From positions 708,001 through 772,000 of the forward strand of contig CP085710.1 of NCBI GenBank assembly GCA_023823795.1: a stretch of DNA of 64,000 nucleotides, written 5' to 3'. The translations under genes and the position numbers were made by a program. Below the pieces are notes generated by a model that saw only the letters and a program-made list of their open reading frames with translations, was not told the origin of the DNA and did not search any database. Below, one piece after another: positions 1 through 11,187 of this stretch. Each line of letters begins with the position of its first letter. Position 1 is the first letter of the stretch. This stretch comes from Bacillus sp. F19 (GTDB lineage: Bacteria; Bacillota; Bacilli; Bacillales; Bacillaceae).

Positions 1-35
1 GGACAGTATTTCACAATCCCCTGCAATTTGAACGG

Positions 36-944
36 TTAAAATTGCAGTTTTGCCAATAATTTTTTCATATCTTCTGGGAAATCCGCGCTCACTGACACTT
101 TTTCAGCTGTAAAAGGATGCATAACCGTTATTTCTGACGCATGCAGAGCTTGGCGGTTTATCAAGTTTTTGTTCCCGCCATATAAGTCATCCCCTGAAAT
201 CGGATAGCCAATGTGGCTCAGATGGACACGAATCTGATGGGTTCGACCGGTTTCCAGCTGCAGTTTAACAAGTGATACATCAAAACGAGTATTGTAATCT
301 TCCGTTTTAAAATGAGTTAGTGCAGGCTGTCCGCTCGGAGATACTCTCCGACGGGTCGAATGATGACGGTCCTTTCCGATCGGCTGATCAATCTTTCCGT
401 TTTTCTGCTTCAATTTCCCTTGTACGATGGCTGTATAAGTTCTTTTGATCAGCCGTTCTTCAAGGAGGCGGTCCAGGATAGCATGTGATAAGGCATGTTT
501 GGCAAAAACGATTGCACCTGAGGTATCGTGATCAAGTCTGTGAATATGTCTTATTTTTCTAGTCATCCCCTGCATCTGTAAATGAAAGGCGGCTCCATTA
601 GCGAGTGTGCCGGTTTGACCCGGTTCATTTGGATGTGTATCCATTCCGGCAGGTTTATTGACGATTAAAAAATGCTCGTCCTCAAATAGTAAATCAAGCT
701 CCATGTATTCTGGGATGATATCAAGATCTTCATCTTGAAATAAACGAATCATAATGGAGTCTTTTTCATTTAATGGCGCCGTCCAATTTGGCAGGGAGTC
801 ATTTATTTTTACTTCATGTTCCATCCGCCATTTATGAATGAGCGTCTTTGGTGCATTCAGTTTTTCTTTCAGAAATTGCTGAAGGGAAATCCCTGTCCAT
901 TCTTTCTTAACCGGAAATTCCATCCATTCTCCTTTAATTTTCAT
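36..944 (-). CDS. yhcT: RluA-family 23S rRNA-type pseudouridine synthase
   Basis: The 302-aa protein has the RluA/RluD catalytic block HRLDHDTSGAIVFAK near residues 133-147, whose aspartate is the nucleophile converting uridine to pseudouridine in RNA, and the later RTHQIRVHL motif near residue 230. An N-terminal S4-like region (about 1-75) probably helps bind RNA. The length and the position next to yhcU match B. subtilis YhcT. Translation may start at 944 (GGGG six bases upstream) or at the ATG at 923, which has AAAGGAG five bases upstream. The RNA target cannot be read from sequence. The gene is divergent from yhcU. Confidence 0.93.
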   Translation of the reverse strand: MKIKGEWMEFPVKKEWTGISLQQFLKEKLNAPKTLIHKWRMEHEVKINDSLPNWTAPLNEKDSIMIRLFQDEDLDIIPEYMELDLLFEDEHFLIVNKPAGMDTHPNEPGQTGTLANGAAFHLQMQGMTRKIRHIHRLDHDTSGAIVFAKHALSHAILDRLLEERLIKRTYTAIVQGKLKQKNGKIDQPIGKDRHHSTRRRVSPSGQPALTHFKTEDYNTRFDVSLVKLQLETGRTHQIRVHLSHIGYPISGDDLYGGNKNLINRQALHASEITVMHPFTAEKVSVSADFPEDMKKLLAKLQF

Positions 945-1102
945 TGCAATCCCCTATCTATCAGTAGTCTTACAAGTATACTAAAGATGCTAATTGGATG
1001 TCCAAGCTAGAAACGGAAACACTTACCTCTCCTTCGGGCATTAGAGCTATGTTATTCTAGCAGTAAGATAAATGCCCGATCGCAGCAAAGAGGTGAATGA
1101 AT

Positions 1103-1504
1103 TTGAGAATTGTTTTTGCATCAACCGAGGAGCAGGAGCAGTACATTGAAGAACTGATTGAAACTATGTATGAAGAAATATTCCCGCAGTATTTTTCAGA
1201 TGAAACGATTGATCAGCTGGATGAACTTGCCGTTTTAAAGCCGCAAACAGAAGACATGCAGTATAATGGCACGTTAAAAGAAGCTTTTCAAATCATGTCC
1301 AGTCTTCAAGCCCTTACAGCATTGCTTAATCATTTGGATCAGCAATCTGAAGAGGAAAACAGGGATCTTTACGACCGCAATATCAATATCTTAAAGAAGT
1401 ACGGCTATCAATTCCCCCTTACATTTGATCACTTTCTTTCTTCAAAAGAGAAGGCTGAACAAGTAAGCAAATATGGTAAACCGTCAAATAAGTGGATTGT
1501 ATAA
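1103..1504 (+). CDS. yhcU: YhcU-family conserved hypothetical protein
   Basis: An acidic soluble protein of about 133 aa with no recognisable catalytic motif, similar in size and position to B. subtilis YhcU (DUF5365 type). I prefer the TTG at 1103 because the AGAGGTG ribosome binding site lies seven bases upstream and the product then begins MRIVFAST, like the remembered homologue. The ATG at 1097 is almost on top of that site. A strong terminator follows directly, so the gene is probably monocistronic. The function is unknown. Confidence 0.85.
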   Translation: MRIVFASTEEQEQYIEELIETMYEEIFPQYFSDETIDQLDELAVLKPQTEDMQYNGTLKEAFQIMSSLQALTALLNHLDQQSEEENRDLYDRNINILKKYGYQFPLTFDHFLSSKEKAEQVSKYGKPSNKWIV

Positions 1505-1538
1505 AAAAAGGGTACACGGTCGTGTACCCTTCTTTTTT
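1504..1538 (+). terminator. Rho-independent terminator of yhcU
   Basis: The inverted repeat GGGTACACG-gt-CGTGTACCC (1510-1529) is followed by a T-rich run and begins just after the yhcU stop codon. Confidence 0.9.
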
Positions 1539-1627
1539 GTATTTAGAACCCGTATTTTCGGTCGATAGAGCCTGGATGTATGTTATTTTCGTTATTTAGT
1601 GTGCCCTATCTGCCTTTAAATAACGTT

Positions 1628-1738
1628 ATTGTCCAGCTCCATCGACCAGAACACCTCTGCCTATAAAGTCAAACCCGGACTTTTCTGTCAGAGCCTTATC
1701 TGTCTGTCGGGGCTAAATGGATGATTCCGCTTTTCTTA
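1628..1738. repeat. Dispersed palindromic intergenic repeat, copy A
   Basis: This segment shares blocks with a copy at 23.3 kb: an agaac block, aaaagtcaaacncggactttt, cttatctgtctg, and a final ggncgattccgctttt block. The element is about 110 bp, partly palindromic and lies at the 3' end of the minus-strand thioredoxin-like gene. Similar elements are common between genes in Bacillaceae. The role is unknown. Confidence 0.7.
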
Positions 1739-2200
1739 TTTCCAATTACTCAATAAATTCTTAAAATAAGCCTCATCATTATAGCCTTCTACACGTTCTA
1801 CTTCTTTTCCGTTCTGATAGCGGACAAGTGTTGGAGTAACTTCGATTCCGTACTGCTGCCAGCCGTCTTCAAACTCAAGCAGGTTTAATTGGCCGATTTC
1901 TACCCCTGCTTCTTCTGCAGCAGGCATTAATTCAGGAGTCGTTCTTTTGCAGTGTTCACAAGTTGGACTGAAGTAATAAATAACAAAGTCCTCTTTTTTA
2001 TCCATCTTTTCATCTACTTCTTCAGGAAGGATGATATTCTGATAATTTGGGTCTTCAAGCTGGTCTACGGTAGCAGGATTCAGTTTGTCCTTGCCATATG
2101 GATTGCCTTCTGCTTTTTCTGTTTGCTGATAATTTGTTACCAATGCCAAACCGCCGAATAACACGATAAAAATACCTGCAAAAATTAAGAGCTTCTTCAT
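1736..2200 (-). CDS. Membrane-anchored thioredoxin-like thiol-disulfide oxidoreductase
   Basis: A 154-aa protein with an N-terminal hydrophobic anchor (residues 4-22) followed by a thioredoxin fold outside the membrane. The redox site is CEHC inside YFSPTCEHCKRTTPEL (about residues 77-92), and the cis-proline loop appears as VTPTLVRY (about 122-129). It should oxidise or isomerise cysteines of exported proteins. It lies one base downstream of bdbC on the same strand, so the DsbB-type protein is its likely electron acceptor. It resembles BdbA/BdbD-type partners but is shorter than BdbD, so no symbol is given. Confidence 0.88.
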   Translation of the reverse strand: MKKLLIFAGIFIVLFGGLALVTNYQQTEKAEGNPYGKDKLNPATVDQLEDPNYQNIILPEEVDEKMDKKEDFVIYYFSPTCEHCKRTTPELMPAAEEAGVEIGQLNLLEFEDGWQQYGIEVTPTLVRYQNGKEVERVEGYNDEAYFKNLLSNWK

Positions 2201-2201
2201 A

Positions 2202-2639
2202 TTAACGACCTACCTTCATTTTTCTGTAAATATTTAAGCTTGTCACAAATACAACGGTAAATCCGATTAGTGCCAGAAATGGTATCGTAATAAATCCAAG
2301 CCAGTTGATGTATTCTCCAGTGCAGGGAACAATGCCGCATGATGCTGAATTTTCGCCTACAAAGTCAATTTTTTGAACCGCATAATGATAAATGGAAATC
2401 GAACCGCCAATCGCTGATAAAATCATGGAATAAAACGCAATTTGGTAATCCTTCTTATAGATCGCAATGCCAAGAATGACGACAAGAGGATACATTAAGA
2501 TCCGCTGGTACCAGCAAAGATCACAAGGGATGAATTCCATAATTTCTGAAAAGTATAAGCTCCCAAGCATCGAGATGAATGAAGCCGCCCATGCAATAAA
2601 TAATTGATTTTCTATGTATTTTTTATGTTTCTCTGACAC
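2202..2639 (-). CDS. bdbC: Disulfide bond formation protein, DsbB family
   Basis: A 145-aa four-helix membrane protein of the DsbB/BdbC family. The first periplasm-side cysteine pair is in CDLCWYQRILMYPL (about residues 39-52) and the second in CGIVPCTGEYINWLGF (about 99-114). It re-oxidises the thioredoxin-like partner and passes electrons to quinone. The start is GTG at 2637-2639, with GGAGAGGCG about eight bases upstream. It forms a two-gene operon with the next gene. In B. subtilis this pair is not between yhcU and yhcV, so the pair is an insertion relative to that order. Confidence 0.92.
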   Translation of the reverse strand: MSEKHKKYIENQLFIAWAASFISMLGSLYFSEIMEFIPCDLCWYQRILMYPLVVILGIAIYKKDYQIAFYSMILSAIGGSISIYHYAVQKIDFVGENSASCGIVPCTGEYINWLGFITIPFLALIGFTVVFVTSLNIYRKMKVGR

Positions 2640-3053
2640 ATTATCGCCTCTCCATTCATGAGTTTACACTACATATTATAGTCCTCGATCAGAGTCTTGT
2701 AAAACCAAACTTTCAGACGGCCAGAAATTGGAAAAAGAAGACCTTGATTTGCAGCTTCGCTCATGATGCTTTTCCAGTTATAAAAATAATTGCAGAAACT
2801 CTTTTGTCATTTTGTTTCGGTTTTGATTTCCAAAATAATTAGCGGGTGTTTGTACACTTCTGAAGCAAAAATTTAAAGTAAAACATGTCTTCTTTCAAAA
2901 CCGTTCATACTAAAACACCTCTTTCTTATCTTAATGAAAAAGAAGGGTGAATACAAATTTCAAATTCAGCGGCAAAAGTTCATGGATTTAATTGAGAGTA
3001 AAGGACACATTTTCTAAAAGAAAAGACAGGATTTATGCACATACTATTAGCTG
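2640..3053. other. Divergent intergenic region bdbC / yhcV
   Basis: About 410 bases separate the divergent genes. I see only AT-rich sequence. On the minus strand an AAAGAGGTG site precedes an 11-codon open frame near 2910, which looks like decayed coding sequence. No convincing RNA gene was found. Confidence 0.4.
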
Positions 3054-3070
3054 AAAGGAGCTGTTTTAAG

Positions 3071-3490
3071 TTGAATTCATCAATCAGAGAAACTATGTCA
3101 AAAGATCTTGTTACAATTTCTTCCTCACAAAGCATACAGGAGGCTGCAGAACTGATGAGCAGCAAAAATGTTGGTTCCATTCCTGTTGTGGATGGGGGAC
3201 AGGTAAAAGGTGTCATCACAGACCGGGACATCACGCTCCGTTCAACTGCACAAGACATGCCTAATGATACGAAAGTGGCAGATGTAATGTCTTCAAACCT
3301 TGTGACAGGAACACCTGACATGAGCAGCGAAGAAGCAGCGCGGCTGATGGCGTCAAATCAGATTCGCCGCTTGCCGATCGTTGAAAACAATCAGCTTGTA
3401 GGCTATGTTGCACTGGGTGACCTTGCAACTGATCAAATGTCTAATGAAGCAGCAGGACAGGCACTGACTAACATTTCAGAGCAGCACTAA
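3071..3490 (+). CDS. yhcV: Tandem CBS-domain protein YhcV
   Basis: Two CBS domains fill the protein (about residues 8-60 and 72-122), a module that normally senses adenine nucleotides. Repeated signatures are GSIPVVDGGQVKGVITDRD and RRLPIVENNQLVGYVALGD. The start is TTG at 3071: AAAGGAG sits ten bases upstream and the product then begins (M)NSSIRETMSKD, which aligns with B. subtilis YhcV. The upstream ATG at 3035 would add a non-conserved tail. The length is 139 aa, as usual for the family. The ligand is unknown. Confidence 0.92.
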   Translation: MNSSIRETMSKDLVTISSSQSIQEAAELMSSKNVGSIPVVDGGQVKGVITDRDITLRSTAQDMPNDTKVADVMSSNLVTGTPDMSSEEAARLMASNQIRRLPIVENNQLVGYVALGDLATDQMSNEAAGQALTNISEQH

Positions 3491-3498
3491 TAAGGAAG

Positions 3499-3536
3499 GC
3501 ACCTGCAAAGTATAAGCAGGTGCTTTCTTTTCTTTT
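3499..3536 (+). terminator. Terminator of yhcV
   Basis: The hairpin GCACCTGC ... GCAGGTGC (about 3500-3523) is followed by a T-rich tract, between yhcV and yhcW. Confidence 0.88.
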
Positions 3537-3578
3537 TCCGTTATATAATGTTCTTATTAATGACAGGGGGGAAGATTC

Positions 3579-4241
3579 ATGATTAAAGCCATCATCTTTG
3601 ATTTTGACGGATTGATTCTTGATACAGAAACGCACGAATATGAAGTCCTTCAGGAAATTTTTAAAGAACAGGGCAGTGAATTGCCTATGTCAGTATGGGG
3701 TAAAGTGATAGGAACAGCATCTGATTTCAATCCATTTGCATACTTGGAAGAACAAATCGGAAGATCAGTCAATCATGAGCATTTAACACACTTGCAAAAA
3801 GAAAAGTTTGAAAAAAGAATATCTGCTGAAGCTGCGAGACCTGGTGTTGAGGCTTATTTAATGGCTGCAAAGGAATTGGGCCTGAAAATTGGCCTGGCAT
3901 CTAGTTCAAGCTATGAATGGGTATCCTCGTATTTAGAAAGTTTGAATCTAATTGCTTATTTTGAGTGCATACGCACATCCAATCATGTTCAATTCGTTAA
4001 ACCAGATCCTGCCTTGTACATAGAAGCAGCTAAATGCCTAGGTGTTAAGCCCGGTGAGTGTCTGGCCTTTGAAGATTCCGTAAATGGCGCACTCGCCGCT
4101 AAAAAAGCAGGCATGTTCTGCACCATCGTTCCAAACAGCGTGACAAGTCACTTAGAGTTTGGAGACGTTGATCATCGTTTAGAGTCGATGGCTGAAATGG
4201 AGCTTGAAAAAGTCATCTCGCTTATTGAGTCAAAGAACTGA
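3579..4241 (+). CDS. yhcW: HAD-superfamily hydrolase, beta-phosphoglucomutase-like
   Basis: A 220-aa HAD phosphatase. Motif I is DFDGLILDTE (residues 8-17, both aspartates present), motif II the ASSSSYEWV serine cluster (about 106-114), motif III the lysine of FVKPDPALY (about 143), and motif IV FEDSVNGALAAKKAGM (about 160). A helical cap lies between motifs I and II (subfamily IA). The size matches B. subtilis YhcW. It should hydrolyse a small phosphorylated metabolite, but the substrate cannot be read. A GGGGGG ribosome site precedes the ATG. Confidence 0.9.
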   Translation: MIKAIIFDFDGLILDTETHEYEVLQEIFKEQGSELPMSVWGKVIGTASDFNPFAYLEEQIGRSVNHEHLTHLQKEKFEKRISAEAARPGVEAYLMAAKELGLKIGLASSSSYEWVSSYLESLNLIAYFECIRTSNHVQFVKPDPALYIEAAKCLGVKPGECLAFEDSVNGALAAKKAGMFCTIVPNSVTSHLEFGDVDHRLESMAEMELEKVISLIESKN

Positions 4242-4303
4242 AAATGTTTCGGAGCGGACTAATTAGGGAATAAATTGCTGTACTACATAAAGGAGCGATT
4301 CTT

Positions 4304-5848
4304 TTGACCGATACAATTGATTTGTCCAAATTCGAGAAAAAAATGATTATCAGAAATATTGAAGAGAATGACATAGATGAAATATTAGCGATGCAGGCTT
4401 TATGTTTTCCAGGAATGGTTCCTTGGGAAAGAGAGCATTTAGAAAGTCATCTGGAGCATTTTCCTGAAGGCCAGTTTTGTGCTGAATTTGAAGGAAAGAT
4501 CATTGGTTCATGCTCAAGTCTGATCATTAACTTTGATGAATACGATGACCGTCACACTTGGGATGATATTACGGATAACGGATATATATCAAACCATAAT
4601 CCTGACGGCTACAATATGTATGGAATAGAAGTGATGGTGCATCCTGAGTATCGCCGGATGAAAATCGGCCATAGGCTTTATGAGGCAAGAAAAGATCTTG
4701 CGAGACGGCTGAATCTTAAAAGTATTATAATCGGGGGACGAATCCCGAATTATCATAAGTTTGAAAAAGAAATGTCTCCGCGTCAGTATGTGCAGGAAGT
4801 CATTCATCATAAAATCTACGATCCAGTGCTCTCGTTTCAGCTGCTGAACGGATTTTTGCTGATGAGAATTAATCCAAACTATTTGCCTGACGATCGTGCT
4901 TCGGGTAAATATGCAACTCTAATGGAGTGGAACAATGTTGATTACATGCCAAACACTAAACGATTCTATAAAACGGCTCTGCCGGTGCGTATTTGTGTTG
5001 TGCAGTATCAAATGAAACAAATTAACTCGTTTGAAGAGTTTGCGAATCAGGTGGAATATTATACAGACGTTGCATCTGATGCATCTGCTGATTTTGCTGT
5101 ATTCCCGGAATTGCTTACAGCTCAGTTAATGTCCTTTTTGGATGAAAAATCACCAAGCAGGGCGATCCGCAAACTGACTGAGTATACGGAAGAGTACATT
5201 AGTCTTTTTACAGAGCTTGCAGTGAAATATAATGTCAATATCGTTGGCGGTTCTCACTTTGTAGAGGAAGATAACGGAAAAATTTTTAACGTTGCCTACC
5301 TTTTCCGCAGAGACGGCACAATTGAAAAGCAATATAAAATTCACATCACTCCAAATGAACGCAAATGGTGGGGAATCAGCAGAGGGGATGATGTCAAAGT
5401 TTTTGATACTGACTGCGGCAAGGTCGCCATTCAAATCTGCTATGACATTGAATTCCCTGAGCTCGCACGCATCGCTACTGAAAAAGGCGCTAAAATCATA
5501 TTCACGCCATTTTGTACAGAAGATCGCCAGGGCTACTTGCGTGTCCGCTATTGCTCACAGGCGAGAGCAGTGGAGAATCAGATCTATACCGTCATTTCAG
5601 GTACAGTCGGAAATCTCCCGCAAACAGAAAATATGGATATTCAATACGCACAATCCGCTATTTTTGCTCCGTCTGATTTTGAATTTGCAAGAGACGGCAT
5701 AGTTGGCGAGTGCAATCCGAACATTGAAATGGTCGTGATCGGAGATGTGGATCTTGAAATACTCCGCAGGCAGCGTCAATCCGGAACAGTCAGACAGCTG
5801 AAAGACCGCAGACATGACGTTTACGGAATTCGATATAGGAAGAACTAG
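4304..5848 (+). CDS. yhcX: GNAT acetyltransferase fused to a carbon-nitrogen hydrolase (nitrilase superfamily)
   Basis: This 514-aa protein fuses two enzymes. Residues about 14-190 form a GNAT domain (acetyl-CoA site near VHPEYRRMKIGHRLYEAR). Residues about 228-505 form a nitrilase-family domain whose Glu-Lys-Cys triad is visible in FPELLTAQ, KIHITPNE and QICYDIEFPE. Amide hydrolysis and N-acetylation may act in sequence on one substrate, which is not established. B. subtilis YhcX has the same length and plan. The start is TTG at 4304 with TAAAGGAGCG seven bases upstream. The aminotransferase gene yhxA that follows in B. subtilis is absent here. Confidence 0.92.
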   Translation: MTDTIDLSKFEKKMIIRNIEENDIDEILAMQALCFPGMVPWEREHLESHLEHFPEGQFCAEFEGKIIGSCSSLIINFDEYDDRHTWDDITDNGYISNHNPDGYNMYGIEVMVHPEYRRMKIGHRLYEARKDLARRLNLKSIIIGGRIPNYHKFEKEMSPRQYVQEVIHHKIYDPVLSFQLLNGFLLMRINPNYLPDDRASGKYATLMEWNNVDYMPNTKRFYKTALPVRICVVQYQMKQINSFEEFANQVEYYTDVASDASADFAVFPELLTAQLMSFLDEKSPSRAIRKLTEYTEEYISLFTELAVKYNVNIVGGSHFVEEDNGKIFNVAYLFRRDGTIEKQYKIHITPNERKWWGISRGDDVKVFDTDCGKVAIQICYDIEFPELARIATEKGAKIIFTPFCTEDRQGYLRVRYCSQARAVENQIYTVISGTVGNLPQTENMDIQYAQSAIFAPSDFEFARDGIVGECNPNIEMVVIGDVDLEILRRQRQSGTVRQLKDRRHDVYGIRYRKN

Positions 5849-5849
5849 G

Positions 5850-5881
5850 GCAAAGATAACTCATCTTTGTCTTCTTTTTTT
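5850..5881 (+). terminator. Terminator of yhcX
   Basis: A stem CAAAGAT-aactc-ATCTTTG followed by a T-rich run directly after the stop codon. Confidence 0.85.
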
Positions 5882-5899
5882 GAAGTTATAGGAATGCAC

Positions 5900-5975
5900 A
5901 TGATTGCAAGCGGAAGCGCCTAACTCCTCGGTCAGAACGGATCACAGAAAAGTCAAAACCGGATTATAGAAAGAA
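5900..5975. repeat. Dispersed intergenic repeat, copy B (half element)
   Basis: It contains the blocks aactcctcggtcagaac and gaaaagtcaaa-ccgga shared with the copy at 23.3 kb, but the right half is missing. It lies between yhcX and glpP. Confidence 0.55.
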
Positions 5976-6056
5976 ACCTTGAGTTTACAGGAATATATGT
6001 AGTACATTCCATTTAAGCATTTATATTAAATATTAAAAAAGTAGGAGGTGCAGACG

Positions 6057-6617
6057 ATGAGTTTTGAAGGTCAGCAAATATTGCCTGCTATCCGCAATAT
6101 GAAGCAGTTTGAACGTTTTTTGGAAAGTCCGTATCAGTATGGAGTCCTTCTGGATACTCATCTCGGACAGGTTCGGAATATTGTCAGACTGACAAATGCA
6201 TCGAACAAGAAAATTCTCATTCATGTCGACTTGATTCAAGGCTTGAAGCACGATGAGTATGCAGCAGAGTTTATCTGTCAGGAAGTAAAGCCGGCAGGAT
6301 TAATTTCAACCCGATCAAACGTGATTGCAAAAGCAAAGCAGCGGGGTATTTATGCCATTCAGCGGCTGTTTCTTCTTGATTCGAGTGCCCTTGAGAAAAG
6401 TTTAGAGCTGATAACAAGAAACAAACCGGATTATATTGAGGTACTTCCAGGACTTGTTCCCAGTTTGATCCAAGAGGTAAAGGAGAAAACCGGAATACCT
6501 ATTTTTGCAGGCGGTTTCGTCAAAACCTCTGAAGAAGTGCATAACGCGCTCGCAGCAGGTGCTACAGCAGTAACATCATCAGAAATGGAGTTATGGAAAA
6601 ATTATCAAAATATATAA
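6057..6617 (+). CDS. glpP: Glycerol uptake operon antiterminator
   Basis: A 186-aa soluble RNA-binding protein of the GlpP family with conserved stretches [41 protein letters not shown] and [11 protein letters not shown]. With glycerol 3-phosphate bound it stops termination in the glpFK and glpD leaders; both leader hairpins are visible downstream (6691-6742, 9173-9234). The ATG at 6057 has TAGGAGG nine bases upstream and gives the same N-terminus as B. subtilis GlpP; the GTG at 6048 is adjacent to the ribosome site and is rejected. The gene heads the glpP-F-K-D cluster. Confidence 0.96.
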   Translation: MSFEGQQILPAIRNMKQFERFLESPYQYGVLLDTHLGQVRNIVRLTNASNKKILIHVDLIQGLKHDEYAAEFICQEVKPAGLISTRSNVIAKAKQRGIYAIQRLFLLDSSALEKSLELITRNKPDYIEVLPGLVPSLIQEVKEKTGIPIFAGGFVKTSEEVHNALAAGATAVTSSEMELWKNYQNI

Positions 6618-6626
6618 TGTTTTTTG

Positions 6627-6655
6627 TTGACACCGCTTACATTAGCATGTACCAT
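6627..6655 (+). promoter_or_regulatory. glpFK promoter with overlapping cre site
   Basis: A -35 TTGACA (6627-6632), a 17-base spacer and a -10-like TACCAT (6650-6655). The 14-mer TGACACCGCTTACA (6628-6641) fits the CcpA cre consensus TGWNANCGNTNWCA at every position and covers the -35 box, so glucose should repress glycerol uptake here. Confidence 0.8.
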
Positions 6656-6690
6656 AAAGGCAAGTTAATAAATGTGATGGAGAAACGGAG

Positions 6691-6742
6691 ATCCACAGCA
6701 AATCTTTACTTATTGTAAAGTCATTTGTTGTGGATTTTTTTA
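6691..6742 (+). promoter_or_regulatory. GlpP-controlled leader terminator of glpFK
   Basis: ATCCACAGCAAA pairs with the TTTGTTGTGGAT arm (centred near 6712) and is followed by a T7 run, all between promoter and glpF. This is the expected target of GlpP antitermination: without active GlpP the transcript ends here. Confidence 0.88.
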
Positions 6743-6790
6743 TTCTTTTAATCTATTAAAATCACATTTATCAGATAGGAGGATATAAAG

Positions 6791-9120
<2,330 letters not shown>

Positions 9121-9172
9121 ACAAATCTTATGATATACTGACATCAAGTTAATAGAACGGTTGGAGATTGGG

Positions 9173-9234
9173 AGAGGCCACAACACTAGAGCAGGCATTT
9201 AATTGCTGCACTAGCTTGTTGTGGTCTCTTTTTT
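9173..9234 (+). promoter_or_regulatory. GlpP-controlled leader terminator of glpD
   Basis: The arm AGAG-g-CCACAAC pairs with GTTGTGG-t-CTCT and is followed by a T6 run, 35 bases upstream of glpD. It shares the CCACA / TGTGG core with the glpFK leader hairpin, consistent with a second GlpP antitermination site. A weak -10-like TATACT lies at 9134-9139. Confidence 0.85.
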
Positions 9235-9268
9235 AATCCCTTCTGGAAAATATTAGGAGGAAAATCAA

Positions 9269-10939
9269 ATGGCTTTTTCAAGCGATAAAAGACACGATAT
9301 CTTAAATAAAATGACGCAGGAAACGTATGATGTATTTGTCATTGGCGGAGGAATCACAGGGTCCGGCATCGCGCTTGATGCTGCTTCAAGAGGAATGAAA
9401 ATCGGTCTTGTTGAAATGCAGGACTTTGCAGCAGGCACTTCAAGCAGATCGACAAAGCTTGTGCACGGCGGACTCCGCTACCTCAAGCAATTTGAAGTCA
9501 AAATGGTGGCAGAGGTCGGGAAAGAAAGAGCCATTGTGTATGAAAACGGGCCGCATGTAACAACTCCTGAATGGATGCTCCTCCCCATGCACAAAGGAGG
9601 AACGTTCGGACCATTTTCAACATCGATCGGTCTTCGTGTATATGATTTTCTTGCAGCTGTTAAACGCGGAGAAAGAAGAAAGATGCTAAGCGCCAAGGAA
9701 ACACTTGCGAAAGAGCCGCTTGTGAAAAAGCAAGGACTAAAGGGCGGAGGCTACTATGTAGAATACCGGACAGATGACGCAAGACTTACAATTGAAGTCA
9801 TGAAAGAAGCTGTGCGCTTCGGTGCAGATGCAGTCAACTATGCAAAAGCGGGCGGGTTTATTTACGAAAAAGGAAAAGTCATCGGTGTTCATATTGTGGA
9901 TACGATTTCTGGAAAAACATATGATGTGTACGCTAAGAAAATCATCAATGCTGCAGGCCCTTGGGTCGATCAGCTGAGAGAAATGGATAAATCGAAAAAT
10001 GGAAAATCTCTTCAGATGACAAAGGGAATACATCTTGTCTTTGATCAAAGCAAATTCCCGCTGAAACAGGCTATTTACTTTGATACGCCTGATAAACGGA
10101 TGGTATTCGCGATCCCGCGTGACGGTAAAACCTATGTAGGCACAACAGATACAGTATACAAAGAAGATCCGAAAAATCCCCGTATGACAGTGAAAGACAG
10201 AGATTACGTGATTGAGTCCATTAACTATATGTTCCCTGACTTGTCCATCCGTGCTGAGGATGCTGAATCAAGCTGGGCCGGCATTCGTCCGCTTATTCAT
10301 GAAGACGGCAAAGATCCTTCTGAAATATCAAGGAAGGATGAGATTTGGACATCTGAAACAGGACTCATCACCATTGCAGGCGGAAAACTGACAGGCTACA
10401 GAAAAATGGCAGAGCACATTATTGACCTCATTGTAAAAGATTTTAAAGAAGCAGGATTAAAGGATTTTGGAGCATGCAAAACAAGAAACATGCCGATCTC
10501 AGGCGGACATGTAGGCGGTTCATCAAGTCTTGAAACTTTTGTCAAAACAAAAACGGAACAAGGCATGTCCCTTGGACTGACAGAAATGCAGGCGAAGCAT
10601 TTATCAAGAAGGTATGGATCAAATGCAGATGCGCTGTTTGAGAGAGCAGAGACGTTAAAACCGTTTGCTGAAAAATACGGGTTGCCTATTTACATTCTCG
10701 CAGAAATTGACTATGCGATGACAGAAGAAATGACAGCCACTCCTTCCGACTTCTTTGTCAGAAGAACAGGTGCCGTGTACTTTGATATTAATTGGGCAAG
10801 AACGTATCAGGAGCCTGTCACAAATTACATGGCTGACAAACTGAAGTGGAGTCCTCGGCAAAAGCAGCAGTACTTTGCTAAGCTTCAAACTCATCTGCAC
10901 GATGCAGTTGTGCCTGATGAGGTAAGAAAAGCAAACTGA
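9269..10939 (+). CDS. glpD: Aerobic glycerol-3-phosphate dehydrogenase
   Basis: A 556-aa FAD enzyme that oxidises glycerol 3-phosphate to dihydroxyacetone phosphate at the membrane and passes electrons to menaquinone. The FAD dinucleotide fold is VFVIGGGITGSGIALDAASR (about residues 21-40), followed by the family signature GTSSRSTKLVHGGLRYL (about 55-71). The GIRPLI and ITIAGGKLTGYRKMAE regions are typical. The start ATG has AGGAGG eight to nine bases upstream. It is the last gene of the glp cluster, with its own antitermination leader and a strong terminator. Confidence 0.97.
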   Translation: MAFSSDKRHDILNKMTQETYDVFVIGGGITGSGIALDAASRGMKIGLVEMQDFAAGTSSRSTKLVHGGLRYLKQFEVKMVAEVGKERAIVYENGPHVTTPEWMLLPMHKGGTFGPFSTSIGLRVYDFLAAVKRGERRKMLSAKETLAKEPLVKKQGLKGGGYYVEYRTDDARLTIEVMKEAVRFGADAVNYAKAGGFIYEKGKVIGVHIVDTISGKTYDVYAKKIINAAGPWVDQLREMDKSKNGKSLQMTKGIHLVFDQSKFPLKQAIYFDTPDKRMVFAIPRDGKTYVGTTDTVYKEDPKNPRMTVKDRDYVIESINYMFPDLSIRAEDAESSWAGIRPLIHEDGKDPSEISRKDEIWTSETGLITIAGGKLTGYRKMAEHIIDLIVKDFKEAGLKDFGACKTRNMPISGGHVGGSSSLETFVKTKTEQGMSLGLTEMQAKHLSRRYGSNADALFERAETLKPFAEKYGLPIYILAEIDYAMTEEMTATPSDFFVRRTGAVYFDINWARTYQEPVTNYMADKLKWSPRQKQQYFAKLQTHLHDAVVPDEVRKAN

Positions 10940-10951
10940 TTATGAGAATAC

Positions 10952-10998
10952 GGCAGCCGTTAGTAATGCAAAATCACCATCGGCTGCCATTTTTCTTT
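10952..10998 (+). terminator. Terminator of glpD
   Basis: GGCAGCCG ... CGGCTGCC stem with a T-rich tail, 12 bases after the stop codon. Confidence 0.88.
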
Positions 10999-11187
10999 AG
11001 ATTTTATTATTTTAAAATTGAATTTTTTTAACAAAATTAAAATATCAGCAAGTCCCAATATGTGTTAAAATAAGCCTTGGAATCGACTGATTTCTATTTT
11101 TTACATACGAATTTAGGCAGGAATTGTCTAAATAATGAAGAAATAATTACAAAACACTTACAACCCTAAAATTATTGGAGGTACATT

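Noticed and set aside
2980-3321. Minus-strand open frame opposite yhcV
   Set aside because: It is a shadow of the conserved CBS-domain gene, with no ribosome site or recognisable motif.
5292-5702. Plus-strand 136-codon frame inside yhcX
   Set aside because: It lies in another frame of the nitrilase domain and has no known motif.
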